Origin: Limnomonas spitsbergensis
Taxonomy: Eukaryota; Chlorophyta; Chlorophyceae; Chlamydomonadales
Assembly: GCA_037349105.1 (NCBI GenBank)
Contig: JAYJMM010000120.1
Location: forward strand, 1,178,001-1,242,000
Length of the DNA stretch: 64,000 nucleotides
Direction: 5' to 3'
Under the pieces are notes generated by a model that did not search any database, was not told the origin of the DNA, and worked only from the letters and a program-made list of their open reading frames with translations. Position numbers and translations under genes: made by a program. Shown here one piece after another: positions 46,712-58,100 of this stretch (its first letter is position 1; every line of letters starts with the position of its first letter).

Positions 46712-49700
46712 ATGGCCGTGTCCGCCTTTTCGAATAGGAATGCATGTGTTCTGCCCCTCCCCTGTTGGACGTGCCCAGCACAGAGCAAAGCGCATCATCA
46801 TCAGCGTCCACCCTACAGCCTCTATGCCCACTGTAAAACCTCTGGGATCAACGTGAGCGGGCCTCAAGCAGCTTCTGCGACATTGTCACCTTCAACATGG
46901 ATCCCTGGAAGACAGCGCATGGCGGGAAAGCGCATGAGCAGCCACGTGAGCGCAGTAGAGAGCTCTGGGCCATCCCCCATCCTTCAGCCCTGCCGCCACT
47001 CCCCCCTGACGCTGATGGAGGCCCTCCGCAACGACCCCCATGCTACCCCGGACATGCTGGTGCTCATTGGCGCTATGCAGACCGCCGGAAAGATCATCGC
47101 TTCTAAGGTGCAGCTGCCTATGGGTGCAGCTTCCTATGAGCGCAGGGTTTCAGGTGCTGATGGAGTTCAGGCCCATGCATGCTGGTGCTCATGGGCGCCA
47201 TGCAGGCGGCAGGAAAGATTGTTGCATTGAAGGTGGAGGCTCCTATGGGTGCATGATTAGGCTGAAGCATGCATGGCCCTCACCGCATGGAGATCAGGCC
47301 CATGCACTAATTGACTAATGATGTCCGCATGCTACCGCTTTAGTTAAGCTCCATCACGGCATACGGCCGTGGGGGCGTGGTCCAGCAAACCCTGCTGCGC
47401 AGGCTACCGGCCGTAGGCCGGTCCAAGCTTGGTGCCCAGCGGCCCAGTGGCCTGGCGGCCACCCTAAGGTGGTGTGGCGTTTCACTTGAAGAAACCTTAA
47501 GGCCACCGACATGGGCCTCCCCCCATGAGGTCTGGCCCATGCATGTGTTCGGCCTCGCCTGTTACGGCAATGACCCGTGGAATTATTTTAAGCATCCCTG
47601 CAGTGCTTCATGCCTCCCACATCACATCTTACCGTATCTTATCTTAACCTGGATGGAATACGATTTGAACCCGAAACCCTCAACCCTTAGCCCTGATGGC
47701 ATACGAATTAAACCATTAACCCTTAAACCTAGTGGCATGAGACTTGAGCCCTTCACTCTAAACCCTGATAGCATAAGATTTGAGCCCTTGACCTTAAACC
47801 CTACACCTTGATGGCATACAATTTGAAGCCTAAACCCTGACCCTTAACCCTGGTGGCATAAAATTCTTACGCCATCAAGGTGGCGAGCCCTGGTGGGAGC
47901 ACCAGTGTTGACTTCAGTGCGCACGAGACCTTCTTGGGCTGGCCGCTGGGCAGACACCACTGGCCCACTAGGTGCCAAACTTTGATCCGCATACGGCCGG
48001 TGGCCCCAGCACCAGGGCTTGCCATACCAGGCCACTCTGGCCGCTGCTGGCCGTGGTGCAGCTGAACTGTAGATGTAACACGTTAGAATAAACTGTGGGA
48101 CGCTCATGGTCAGGAGCTTGATTGATGGTGCTGCAGGTTGCTCGAGCGGCCATAGACGGCATGTATGGCATGGCAGAAACGACAGCATCGTCGGGAGGCG
48201 AACGCGACGCACCGAAGAAGCTGGACATTGTGGCGGTGAGGCAAGCTGCCAAAGGTTGACGGGTGATCAGGGAAAGAAACACGGCGAGGCTGCCTGTTAC
48301 AGCTGTCAGGGGTATCACTTACAGACCTGTGCCATGATGCGCCTTGATCATGTGCCATGATGCGCCATGATGCGCCCTGAAGCGCCTTGATCATATGCCA
48401 TGATGATGCGCCATGATGATGCGCCTTGATCATGTGCCGTGATGATGCGCCAGTACCCGCCTGCCAGTGTAGCAGGCTTCTCCAAATTAGGGTGGCTCCG
48501 TGCGCCAATCAGGCAGCTGCAGGCCCATCCTTGCCGGCGCCCCACTTGTGCGCCCGCTGCAGAATGAGGTGATGAAGGAGGTGCTGTTTGGCTGCGGGGC
48601 GGTGTGCGTCCTGGCCTCGGAGGAGGACGACGCACCGATCGAGGTGACGGGATCCTCGGGCGCCGCAGGTAGCACGGCGTTTCAGGCCGATGCGGGGCGG
48701 CCGCCACCGCCGCCGCCGCCGCCGCCGCTGCCGCAGCAGCAGCAGGGCGGGTGCGGCCTTGTGGTCGTGTTTGACCCCTTAGATGGGTCACGCAACATTG
48801 AAGTGTCAATACCGACAGGTGACCTGCAAGGCGTGCGAGCTGCATGGCGTTTACGGAGCACGGCCATGCGGCGCAGCCATGCATGCATACTGGAGCCCGC
48901 ATGTGCATGTGCATAGCCATGCTGCGCAGCGGTGCATGCATGCCGGATCCCGCATGTGCCTGTTAAAGGAGTTGGAGGATTGGACCTTGTTGCTGGCTTG
49001 GAGAGAATTTTAAGATGATGGGAAACTGAAAAATTGCTGATTCCTTTCAATCGGGACATGTCAGCAGAGTCCGAATGTTTGGGCAGCTTCCGTTTGGCTT
49101 CCGGTCTAGCCCCTAGCCCCTAAACCCTTAACCCTAAACCCGGCCTCTCGTCTAGCAAGAGACAGGGTTGGATGGGTGGGCTGCTTCAGGTTGGTGACCG
49201 GCCAAAGCCAAAAGGCTGCATGCATTTTGTATCGAATGGTTCAAATTGGAAGGGTCTTGTTACCAGTTAGGTGGCCCAAGCCTGCCCAATGTCACCCCCT
49301 TGGGCAGACGATCTGACGGCCCTGACGTGTCTCAGGCATGACGACCGCACTTCCGCCTCTTTGAGTCAAAATCACAACAGCTTGCTGCTGCCGCTGCTGC
49401 CTGGGTGGCCCGTGACGTCACTAGTCACGGTCACTCCCACTGCTTCGAATCACCTTTCTACATGCTGTACCAGTACCTGTGATATAAATAGCCTGTGATA
49501 CAATTAACTCGTGAAACGAATCACTGCCTCACCTGGCACCAAACTGGGATCGGGTAAAGCCGGCCGAGGCAGTATGGTTTTGGTCACACTGTACCAGTCA
49601 GTGTGACCATAACCGTGACTGCATTGGTCACGGTTATGGTCACACTGACTCGTACAGATAACCTAACTAACTGCCGGCCACCTGAATCAGGGGCCTGAAT

Positions 49701-52578
49701 CACATCACTCACTAACCAAATAACTGATGATACCGGTAACCTGAATCACCTAACCAACCAACTGACTATTAGTCACATCAGTCACCTAACCAACCAACTG
49801 ACTATTAGTCACATGAGTCACCTAACCAGCCAACTGACTATTAGTCACATGAGTCACCTAACCAACCAACTGACTATTAGTCACATGAGTCACCTAACCA
49901 ACCAACTGACTATTAGTCACATGAGTCACCTAACCAACCAACTGGCTATTAGTCACATGAATCACCTAACTAACTAAGTATCGGTCACATGAGTCACCTA
50001 ACTAACTAACTAACTAACTATCAGTCACCTGAATCACTTGCCATACAGGCACCATCTTTGGGGTGTACGCAACCACCGGTGAAGGCCCTCTCGCTGACGT
50101 CCTCCAACCAGGGACAGACCTTCTGGTGAGGGTGATACGCATCACTGCAGTGTTCATTGTTTGGGGCTTCAGCTACATTTCAGCTACGTCACGGCCTGCG
50201 GCCGGGGGGGACCTGGTGCAGCTAGGTGCCTGCTGCTCCGGCCACCGGCAATGGGCCGGTCCCGGTTCGGTCTCCATTGGCTTAGTGGTGGCAGTCGACC
50301 GGCGTCCCGCCGAAGGTGTATGCGACCACTGGCCTGGGAGTTTTTGCTGACATCCTGTAAGTCAGGATGGATTCTGGTGAGGGGGCTGTCCAGCTGGGAG
50401 ACAAGAAGGCTCGGCCTTGTTGAGCTTATCTCATTTGCTAGCCCGTGCATGCGCTTAACCCTAAACCCTATACCCTCAACTAGTGCATGAACGTGTGCAT
50501 GATTTGATTGCTCTGGGCCTCTCTCCCATGCCGGACTTAACTTCTATGACTTCAAATCACAACCTGAGTTTTTATGTTCCGTGTTCTGTCCTTGGAGGGG
50601 TGTCATCCAGCGCATTTCAGCAACAATTCAGCGACATCCCGGCTTGCAGCCGAGGTATCCTCTTTCAGCTTGCCATGTTGCTTTGGCTGCTGGCCGTGGG
50701 TGGGGCATGGTTGGGTCTCAACTGACACAGCAGCGGCTAAGCCCGGTAGCCCCCCAGAATGAGAGAAGGTCTGGTACTCTGGTCATCTGGTGCGCTCCAA
50801 GAATAAGCCAGTAACACATGGTCGCATGATGTGAAACCTCCAGGGAGGAGGGTTTGTAGATGGCCTTTAAAACAAGTCTGGCCGTTTCCTCTCTGCGCAC
50901 GCACACAGGCCTCCGGGTACATCCTGTACAGCTCCGCAACCATGATGGTGGTTTCGCTCGGTTCCGGAGTCCATGGCTTCACCCTCGACCCGGGCATTGG
51001 GGAGTTCGTCCTGACCCACCCAGACATGAAGGTTCTGGAGCGAGGGCAGATCTACAGTCTGAATGATGCAAGGTGAGGACTGAGGGGTGCACCCTAACCG
51101 CATTGGCCTGACCCACCGAGACATGAATGTGATGGATCATGAGCAGATTTTAAGCTTGAATGATGAGAGAATGGGTGTACGGCATCTCAAATGTTGATTA
51201 TCTTGTGTTTCCTGCATTGCTGATGTCCCCTCAGGTACCATGACTGGCCTAATGGTCTGAAGAAGTATATTGATGACATCCGACAAGTGCGCAAGGGGGA
51301 GGGGGGGGGGAAGGGTTGCTTGTGGGAGCATGAGCAAACGATGATGTGCCAGTGACTGGCATAAGTGACGGCACAATGTGTTGATTGAACCGCCTTTTAG
51401 ACTAGATGTATTCAAGTACAGTGATCGAGATCTATGTATCTTGTGATGGATCTATACATTTATTGATAGATCTATGTATTGTGTGACAGATCTGTACATC
51501 CCTTGAAATATCTATTTGTCCTGTGATAGATCCATGTAGCTTGATTGATCTTTGTATCCCGTACTAGGTCTTTGCATCCCATGAGAAATGTATCCCATTA
51601 TAGACGGAGATCAGAGATGCTTGATAAGGCCACACTCTCCTGTACTGCAGGGCAAGGGACAGAACCCCAAGCAGTACAGCAGCAGGTATGTGTGCTCGCT
51701 GGTTGCAGACTTCCACCGGACGCTGATCTACGGAGGCTGGGCTGCTAATCCTCGCGAACATTTGAGGCTGGTCTACGAGGCCAACCCTCTGGCCTTCCTG
51801 GCTGAACAGGTGCGGGGTGGGGGTTCAGGGTCTTAAATTTAGGACTCCAGAGTCTACGAAGCTAACACTTCCGCCTTCCTAGTTGAGCGGGTGCGGCGTG
51901 GGGATATAGGGTTGAAAATCTAGGACTCGAGGGTCTGCCAATCCAACCCCTCTGGCCTTCCTAGTTGAGTAGGTGCGGGTTCAGGGTTTAGGGTTAAGAA
52001 TCTAGGACTCAAGGGTGTACAAAGCCAACCCCTCTGGCCTTTCTAGTTGAGCAGGTGCGGGTTCAGGGTTCCAAATGACCTCAGGCCTTGAAATCCAATG
52101 AGCACTGAAATAAATATCGTTTACCGTATTTATGATCAAACCGGTTTCCGGGCACCTGTCCCGTGCAACAAATGTGATGTCCCGCTGGTCTGTAAGAACT
52201 TAGTCTCAACGACATCAATGCTGACTGTAGGCTAGTGGCAGGGACTCTGACGGCGGTAGGCCTATCCTGGCCTGCGCGGGGACTGGGTACAGCAGGCCCT
52301 GCTGCTCTGGCCACTGGCCACAGTCCGGTCAAGATGTGTACCCCAGCGGCCCAGCAACCTGCCAAGGTGGTCTAGCGCGCCCTGAATGAACAATTGATGT
52401 AAAATGCTGAGTGCAGGCTGGAGGCCGGGGCTCTGACGGTCAGAGGCGCATCCTGGCCATCACGCCCTCTAGGCTGCACCAGCGCCTGCCACTGTTCCTT
52501 GGCAGCAGGATGGATATTGAGGAGCTGGAGAGTTACGGAGATGTGCAGCAACTGTCTGGCAAGAAATACGATGTGTGA
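46712..52578 (+). CDS. FBP: Fructose-1,6-bisphosphatase, probably plastid-targeted, 8 exons
   Basis: It hydrolyses fructose 1,6-bisphosphate to fructose 6-phosphate and phosphate, in the Calvin cycle or gluconeogenesis. Exons are 46712-47107, 48137-48235, 48563-48818, 50049-50125, 50909-51072, 51235-51286, 51651-51809 and 52417-52578 (TGA), all in phase, 454 residues. The first 70 or so residues are Ser/Ala/Cys/Pro-rich, like a transit peptide. Metal and phosphate sites are clear: ASEEDD (183-188), FDPLDGS (235-241), [15 protein letters not shown] and AGGRGSDG. It lacks the cysteine-bearing redox loop of thioredoxin-regulated plastid enzymes: [18 protein letters not shown] has no Cys. Residues about 192-228 are an unusual Pro/Gln-rich insertion before FDPLDGS. 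It resembles the redox-insensitive plastid type II form; location is inferred. Confidence 0.92.
47150..47232 (+). pseudogene. Copy of the FBPase exon 1 end
   Basis: CATGCTGGTGCTCATGGGCGCC, then ATGCAGGCGGCAGGAAAGATTG and AAG repeat the exon end at 47053-47107. The copy follows about 115 bp downstream in intron 1 and has several substitutions. Confidence 0.7.
47347..47462 (-). repeat. TAGCTGAA-family dispersed repeat, reverse orientation
   Basis: It reads CCATCACGGCATACGGCCGTG, then AACCCTGCTG and GGCCCAGTGGCCTGGCGGCC, the reverse of the family head. The TAGCTGAA end is weak (TAGTTAAGCTCC). Confidence 0.5.
47640..47875. repeat. Imperfect tandem repeat, GGCATA-GATTTGA-CCCTTAACCCT units
   Basis: About six units of about 40 bp with GATGGCATACGATTTGAACC and CCCTTAACCCTG-like ends, in FBPase intron 1. 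Confidence 0.7.
47939..48075 (+). repeat. TAGCTGAA-family dispersed repeat
   Basis: GGCCGCTGGGCAGACACCACT, GGCCGGTGGCCCCAGCACCAG, GGCTTGCCATACCAGGCCAC and the end GCAGCTGAACTGTAGATGTA, in FBPase intron 1. Confidence 0.65.
49597..49649. repeat. Perfect 23-bp inverted repeat with 7-bp spacer
   Basis: The left arm 49597-49619 and right arm 49627-49649 are exact reverse complements (GTCAGTGTGACCATAACC and following bases). A third element, GGTCACACTG at 49581-49590, can also pair with the left arm. It lies in FBPase intron 3. Confidence 0.85.
49745..50040. repeat. 36-bp tandem repeat
   Basis: About seven to eight units of CACATGAGTCACCTAACCAA followed by CCAACTGACTATTAGT, ending just before the exon at 50049. 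Later units are degenerate (AACTAACTAACTAACT). Confidence 0.85.
50167..50302 (-). repeat. TAGCTGAA-family dispersed repeat, reverse orientation
   Basis: Starts CTTCAGCTACATTTCAGCTAC (reverse of the family end) and carries GGCCTGCGGCCGG and GGCCGGTCCCGGTTCGG. It lies in FBPase intron 4. Confidence 0.65.
50300..50400 (+). pseudogene. Decayed copy of FBPase exon 50049-50125
   Basis: GTGTATGCGACCACTGGCC, TTTTTGCTGACATCCTG and GACAG-like GGATGGATTCTGGTGAGG parallel the exon's GTGTACGCAACCACCGGTG, CTCGCTGACGTCCTCC and CTTCTGGTGAGG. The copy is about 250 bp downstream of the exon, on the far side of a dispersed repeat. Confidence 0.65.
50610..50735 (-). repeat. TAGCTGAA-family dispersed repeat, reverse orientation, diverged
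   Basis: CATTTCAGCAACAATTCAGC at the left, then GGCTTGCAGCC and TTGCTTTGGCTGCTGGCCGTG. Weaker match than the 50167 copy. Confidence 0.45.
51110..51172 (+). pseudogene. Decayed copy of the FBPase exon 50909-51072 end
   Basis: CTGACCCACCGAGACATGAA, GAGCAGATTTTAAGC and TTGAATGATGAGAG repeat CTGACCCACCCAGACATGAA, GGGCAGATCTACAGT and CTGAATGATGCAAG about 105 bp after the original. Confidence 0.75.
51840..52075 (+). repeat. Three decayed copies of the FBPase exon 51651-51809 end
   Basis: Copies at about 51853, 51935 and 52015 carry GCCAACCCCTCTGGCCTTCC or a variant, then TAGTTGAG(C/T)(G/A)GGTGCGG and GGGTTCAGGGTT. The original ends GCCAACCCTCTGGCCTTCC with GCTGAACAGGTGCGG. Spacing is about 75-85 bp. 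Confidence 0.75.
52270..52372 (-). repeat. TAGCTGAA-family dispersed repeat, reverse orientation, partial
   Basis: ACAGCAGGCCCTGCTGCTCTG, GCCACTGGCCACAGTCCGGTC and CCCAGCGGCCCAGCAACCTG correspond to the reversed middle and head of the family. It lies in the last FBPase intron. Confidence 0.5.
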
Positions 52579-53360
52579 AGTACTGAAGTCAGTGTGGCAT
52601 GCACAGACGGATAAGTGTGAATACATAAAAGTTTCATAACTTTTGTGTGGGCAAGGGAACATTGGTGCAGGCATTCTGTTATTTCTCAAATCTTAATGAA
52701 AACAGTGCAGGAGAGATTGCAATCATTGCATGTACGGGATTTGCCAGAGGATAGTGGCCTGGCCGTTTTGCGTTCATCTCCTAATAGATTACCGGTACCC
52801 TTCAACAACAACGAAATCGAAACACCTCTACGGTATTCAATGCATGGATTGTGCATCTGTATTTTTTACATATGGGTTCGTTACTTCGTTTGTCTGTCAG
52901 TGTCTGATGTTAAACATGGGTTAAGGTAAAGGTAAAGGTTAAGGTAAATCCTGACGAAAAGAGCAAATCATACCGAAACTTACCAAAATATTAGGTCTCA
53001 CTTTCTGGTCTCGCTGCTGATTTTCTAGTCGGTTCTCCTCAGAACTCTTTTGCAGCCACGTCATGTTTCATGATTATACCTTATCTTCTGCACTCTGGGG
53101 TTCATTCTGCTCCTCTGCTCTGTGGCTCTGTGTTGGTTTTCTTGCCCGAGGGGGTCACTGTTGTTTTGCTCGCTATCCTAGTGTATGAAGTGTGTATAAA
53201 GTGTGTATAAAGTGTGTATGAAGTGTGTATAAAGTGGGTTTTCAGTGCCCGCACCGGATGAGGGCTCATGTCCCAAGTATCAGATGTGATGCTCTGCAGG
53301 TAACAAATCCACACCAAAATAGAAAGCTCGAGACTCGACCAGATTTTCTCAGAGGATTGA
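52579..53360. other. FBPase 3' region and spacer
   Basis: It should contain the FBPase 3' UTR. A short GTGTGTATAAA tandem repeat (about 53180-53235) is the only structure seen. No gene is supported. Confidence 0.4.
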
Positions 53361-53592
53361 TGTCGCACCATAAAGCAGTAAACGTGCCAATATGGTAAAT
53401 ACCGTAAACTCCGGTCAGGACACCTTAGAGAGGTGTCCTCCACTCACAAACACGGTACATCACCGTACACTCATGCTCCTTGTACTTCAGACAAGAGTGT
53501 GTCAACAAGATAACTGTATCTGGAAGTCCCTAACTGGATATCTCTGCATAGAAGTCTCCGTCTCGTGGGTACCGCCCCTACTACTTTACTCG
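53361..53592. repeat. 232-bp direct repeat, copy 1 (LTR-like)
   Basis: Starts TGTCGCACCATAAAGCAG and ends ACTACTTTACTCG. It matches 54224-54455 over 232 bp with one C/T difference that I can see and no length change. Such similarity at 863 bp spacing suggests LTRs or a recent duplication. See the retroelement entry for the possible link. Confidence 0.8.
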
Positions 53593-54223
53593 CGAGGTGC
53601 GCTTCAGGTCCGTGGCGGACTTCTTTCCTCACTGCAGTGACGGACGCCTACGGGCAGGCTCAGTGACTACTCACTGGCTGCGAGTGCTCTTCGAGTTAAG
53701 CAGCTAGGTGGATATTGTGTATATATAGCAACAGACTTTGGGGGCATAGGCCTTCTGGCCGTCTGGTCGCGATCCAGCTGGGCTATGTTAAGGACACTTA
53801 CCGCGTAACACGCGGAGAGACGGACGGGACGAGGCTGCGTACTTCTTCTTCTGCAGAGTCTCGGTTCTCTTACTGGGGTACTTGTCTCCAGCTAGATCAG
53901 CGGTGGCTGAGCTAGGCTTGACTCGAGTTAAGGTACTGACTTATATGGAAGCTGCTGGTCTCAAAGACTGCCGGTGCTTGTTACAAATAGAGGTCTGTCC
54001 TTTAGAAAGGGACGAAGTAACTAGCCAAGGCAATTGCCGGGATACAGGGACCCGGCAGGCCCAGTTCAGAGTACGGTAGAACCTGTCAAACTAATCCTGC
54101 GTAAGCGGGTTTCTAGGTCTCAGCTCAAATCCGGAGACTCCGCAGATAAGCTGCGGAGGCTCCGCGGCCGCTAACTGCGGTCTAAACGGTTCTGTCACGT
54201 ATACGGTAATATACTGTGACAGC

Positions 54224-54455
54224 TGTCGCACCATAAAGCAGTAAACGTGCCAATATGGTAAATACCGTAAACTCCGGTCAGGACACCTTAGAGAGGTGTC
54301 CTCTACTCACAAACACGGTACATCACCGTACACTCATGCTCCTTGTACTTCAGACAAGAGTGTGTCAACAAGATAACTGTATCTGGAAGTCCCTAACTGG
54401 ATATCTCTGCATAGAAGTCTCCGTCTCGTGGGTACCGCCCCTACTACTTTACTCG
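54224..54455. repeat. 232-bp direct repeat, copy 2 (LTR-like)
   Basis: Second copy of the block at 53361. Its right edge abuts CGCCCCCCGCTCCCC, a purine tract on the minus strand. That is where a minus-strand LTR element would have its polypurine tract next to its 3' LTR. On that strand the repeat ends in CA, but does not begin with TG. Confidence 0.8.
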
Positions 54456-55186
54456 CCCCCCGCTCCCCAGCGTTAAGCCCTCCAGGCATGCGCGGGGAGC
54501 CGGAAAAAGGGGTGGTACTGAAATAAACTTCTGGAAAAATATGTACGTAGAAGCTCAAATCATCATCTGCAAATATGCCTGGTTCAGGCCTTCTACAATT
54601 CTGCTTGGTTCCGGCATTCTACGAATCTGCCTGGTTCAGGCCTTCTACGAATCTGCCTGGTTCAGGCATTCTGCAATCAGGAAAATAAAAAAATCAACCG
54701 AGTTCCAGCTGAAGCGCAATGCGCAGAACCCTACAAACTCAAGCTGTTCAGCCCACTACTGGCTAGCAAACAGTGAAATTACAAAGTTATCAGGTCAAGC
54801 TAAGAACAACCGCTGCTCTCGCCCCACTGCGCCATAGCCGCCTGGTCTTTAAAGGCCACAGAAAATGTGCGCCGTAGCAGCGTGATCTGCCCCCTGCTGT
54901 GCTAGAATTGCTCGAGTTGACTAATTCTCCTCGCTCATCATTTTCATAACTTATGTACTACTGTAGCCTTGCTGCCACGGTATTTGAGAAACAAATTTTC
55001 ATTAAGCTGCCGTAACTCTACTCCTGCATCTTCCGTTTTCGGTCCGCTGGCTGCCGGCTCGCTGCCTACTGGGTACTAGGACAAGCCGCACTGCGTCTGC
55101 ATTTCTGCTCTGTAGGTGCCTGCCCGCTCCTTGCCAGCTACGGCGTGGGTGACGTCACGTGCTCAGCGGCCCTGCCGCTCCGGGCT
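54456..55186 (-). other. 3' untranslated region of the retroelement
   Basis: No gene. It has a short CTGGTTCAGGC(C/A)TTCTAC repeat at 54580-54675 (four units) and a palindromic GCTCCCC...GGGGAGC pair at 54462-54501. It lies between the pol stop and the purine tract, and presumably contains the element's 3' UTR. Confidence 0.45.
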
Positions 55187-58100
55187 TCAGGTCCCGGTAA
55201 AATCCTCAAGGGCTGACTCCTCTTCCTCCCTTGCTGCTTCTTTGGCCACCTTGGCCCTTCTTGTAACTGCTCTCGGGGTGACATTGGCCTCTCCCCGGCC
55301 AGTGGTGTACGAGATGTCATACAACCCGTTCGCCATTGGTCTTGCGATGCCCCGCTCCATTTGCCTTGTTGCTGGGTTGGTGGCCATGACTTCCACCTCA
55401 GGCCTGTCCATGACGTCGGCCTCCTGGGCTGTCCTGGCAGCCGCTCTGGCCGCTGGGCTCGGTCGCCCCTGGACCTGTAAACTGCGCTCCTCTGTGGGGG
55501 GCCCTGCTACTGCAGCGGGCCCAGCTCCCTTGTCTTCCGGCGTGCAGTGTGGGCACAACCACTCGCCCTCAGGCACCTCCTCGAGTACTGGTACCAAGCA
55601 GTCCATGTGGCAACCTGTATTGCAGGCATCACACAAAAGCATCACCTCTCCGCGATCGGGCAGCTGGCACACCTCGCATGACAGGCTGTTATTGGGTCTG
55701 GTTCCACTGAAATCAACCACTCCCCTGAGGTTGGGCAAGTGGCATGGAGAACAATTGACTGCATTCTCTGTAACTGTGAGGCCATCTGCCCCTTCCAGCA
55801 CCAAAGTTCCCGTCGCCCCCAGTGTTTTTACCCTGAGGATCTCAGGCCTGGCCTTGGGATCGAGGCTGCGTCGCTCTGACGAATACTTCACATACACGTA
55901 ATCTCCCTCTGCAAAACGCCTGACCTGGGGGACATACCCTCCCCCACGAATGCGTGCATATCGCAGCTTGTCGCGGTGCTGCGCAATTTTTAGATGCTCA
56001 CCCGCGACTGGCAGTGCCTCTTTGATCCTGGCCACTCTGGCCAAAAGCAGGTCTGCTGCCTCCTCTGCCGTTGCCACCTTGGCTGTGCTCCAGAGGTCCG
56101 CTCCCACTCTGGAGGGGAAGGTAGGTCTCTGTCCAAACAGCACCTCGTACGGTGCCATGCGCGTGGCCTGCTGCGGCGAGCATCGGAAGCCAAGGGCTAC
56201 CCAGGGCACCATCTTGTCCCAGGACTCGTCGCTGCTGCCCTCCTCGCAGCACTTGCGCAGGCCTGCCTTGAGGGTCTGGACAGCCCTCTCCGAAAGCCCG
56301 TCTGCCTGGGGGTGGTTGGCAGAAGTGGTGCGATGGTCAATGAAGCAGTCCAACAACATGTCCTGAAATTCACCCTGGAACTCTGTTCCCTGGTCTGTCA
56401 CCACCTCTGCGCATCCCCCGAATCGTGCAACAACATTTTGAAAGAATGCCAAGGCCGTCACATCAGACGCCTTGCTTGGAATGGGGATCAACTCCACCCA
56501 TTTGGAGTAATGCTCCACACACACCATCACAAACCGATTTCCCCTGGAAGTGGTCGTGAATGGACCACACAGGTCCACTCCCCACCGGAAAAACAACCCC
56601 TCAATGGGTAGCGGGTGCAGGTTGGGCTGTATGTGATTGAACGTGGATGCCCTGGCCCTGTCACACACACCGCATTCCTGCACCGCCTTCTTGACTGCTG
56701 CTCGAAGCCCCCGCCACCAATGCTGCTGCATGACCATGAAAGCCGTGCGGTGGCTGCCGAAATGGCCCGTACCTGCATGCGCTGTCTGGATCACTGCTAG
56801 CCTGTCTTCTGGCCTGGGCACCACACAACGTCTACCATCAGGCATGAGTCTCATCAGGACTCCTCCCCTCTCTGATTCCCACTGGAATGGCGCTGCTCTG
56901 CGCTGTATTCTAGTCTGTTCTCCTAGCTCTGTTCCCTGGACATAAGTCTTTTCACGGAGAAACCTCAAGACGGGCTCATCTGCCCACACATCAACCCTAG
57001 CCGACGGTCCTGCAGGACAACCTGGCTGGTCCTTCTCACTCTCTATTTCCCTGGTTACTCTGATTGCAACATCAACTTGTGCCTCAGACGCGTTCCCACC
57101 TGGTTCCTGTGCCGCGTCGGCCCAGTCTGCCGCGGCCGATTCTCCCAGGCACTGTCTGTATGACGCGGCCGCTTCCCCGCTGCCAGAGCACGCGTTTCCT
57201 GCAGTAGCAAGGGCATAGTGGCTGGACATTAAAGTCGCCCCCAGCACTGGGTCCCTGTCCTGGCCTGGCAGCTTTGCCCTGCGCGTCAATTCTGCTGGCA
57301 TGATCTTAGCACACTCGAGTGCCACATTGAGCCATGCACTGAGTGCCCATGAATCCATGCACCTGCCCAAGGCTGCCCGTCTGGCTGCCTCTGGGAAGTC
57401 TGGGCGCGGCAATGTGGACCCCACAGCGTACCCCATGGCGCGCTCACGCTCGTTTGCGTTGGGCTCCTGCAAGTCCCCCATGGGCCTGTACACCATCCCA
57501 TTTTGCCCGTTCCGGAAAGCATATGATGAGGGCGTGGCCATCAAACACGGCAGCACCTTCATGGGTTGCCCTGTGACATTGATGCGGTACCCCCCATTGT
57601 CCGGACATGATACTACCAGGGCCTTGCTGCCCTTGTCCAGAATGTCGTCTACAATCCCCTCGTGGGGTCTGGTCGACGCACGAATCACAAATTCAATATC
57701 TGCTGCGGGGGCAATATTCCCCCAATAGTTGCGGGTGCGGTGGGCGTAAGACCCCACCTGCGCTGCGTCAAACAACGCCGGTGTCCCTAGAATCCTGCAC
57801 ACTTCCTGAAAAGCCTCAACACTGGCCTTCTCACTCTTCTGATTCAATTGCATTGCTACATTCTCAATCAGGTACGCTGGCGGCCTAGGTCCCTGCAGGA
57901 ACTGCAGAGTACCCAACAGCTTGACTAACGGGAAGAAAGACTTGCTTCTCTCTCCCGCGAGCCCCCGCCCCTTGCCAGCTGACGAAAGGTCCTGGCACTC
58001 CCAGCCTGCTACCATGAACCACTGGCGCCCCTCCTGGGCACCCGCCTCCTTGAGGTGTTCTGCCGTAATGGCATACACATCTTGCGGCAACGCTCTGAAA

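Noticed and set aside
55116..55901. 261-codon open frame on the plus strand
   Set aside because: Antisense to the Pol C-terminus, which includes the clear PHD finger on the other strand.
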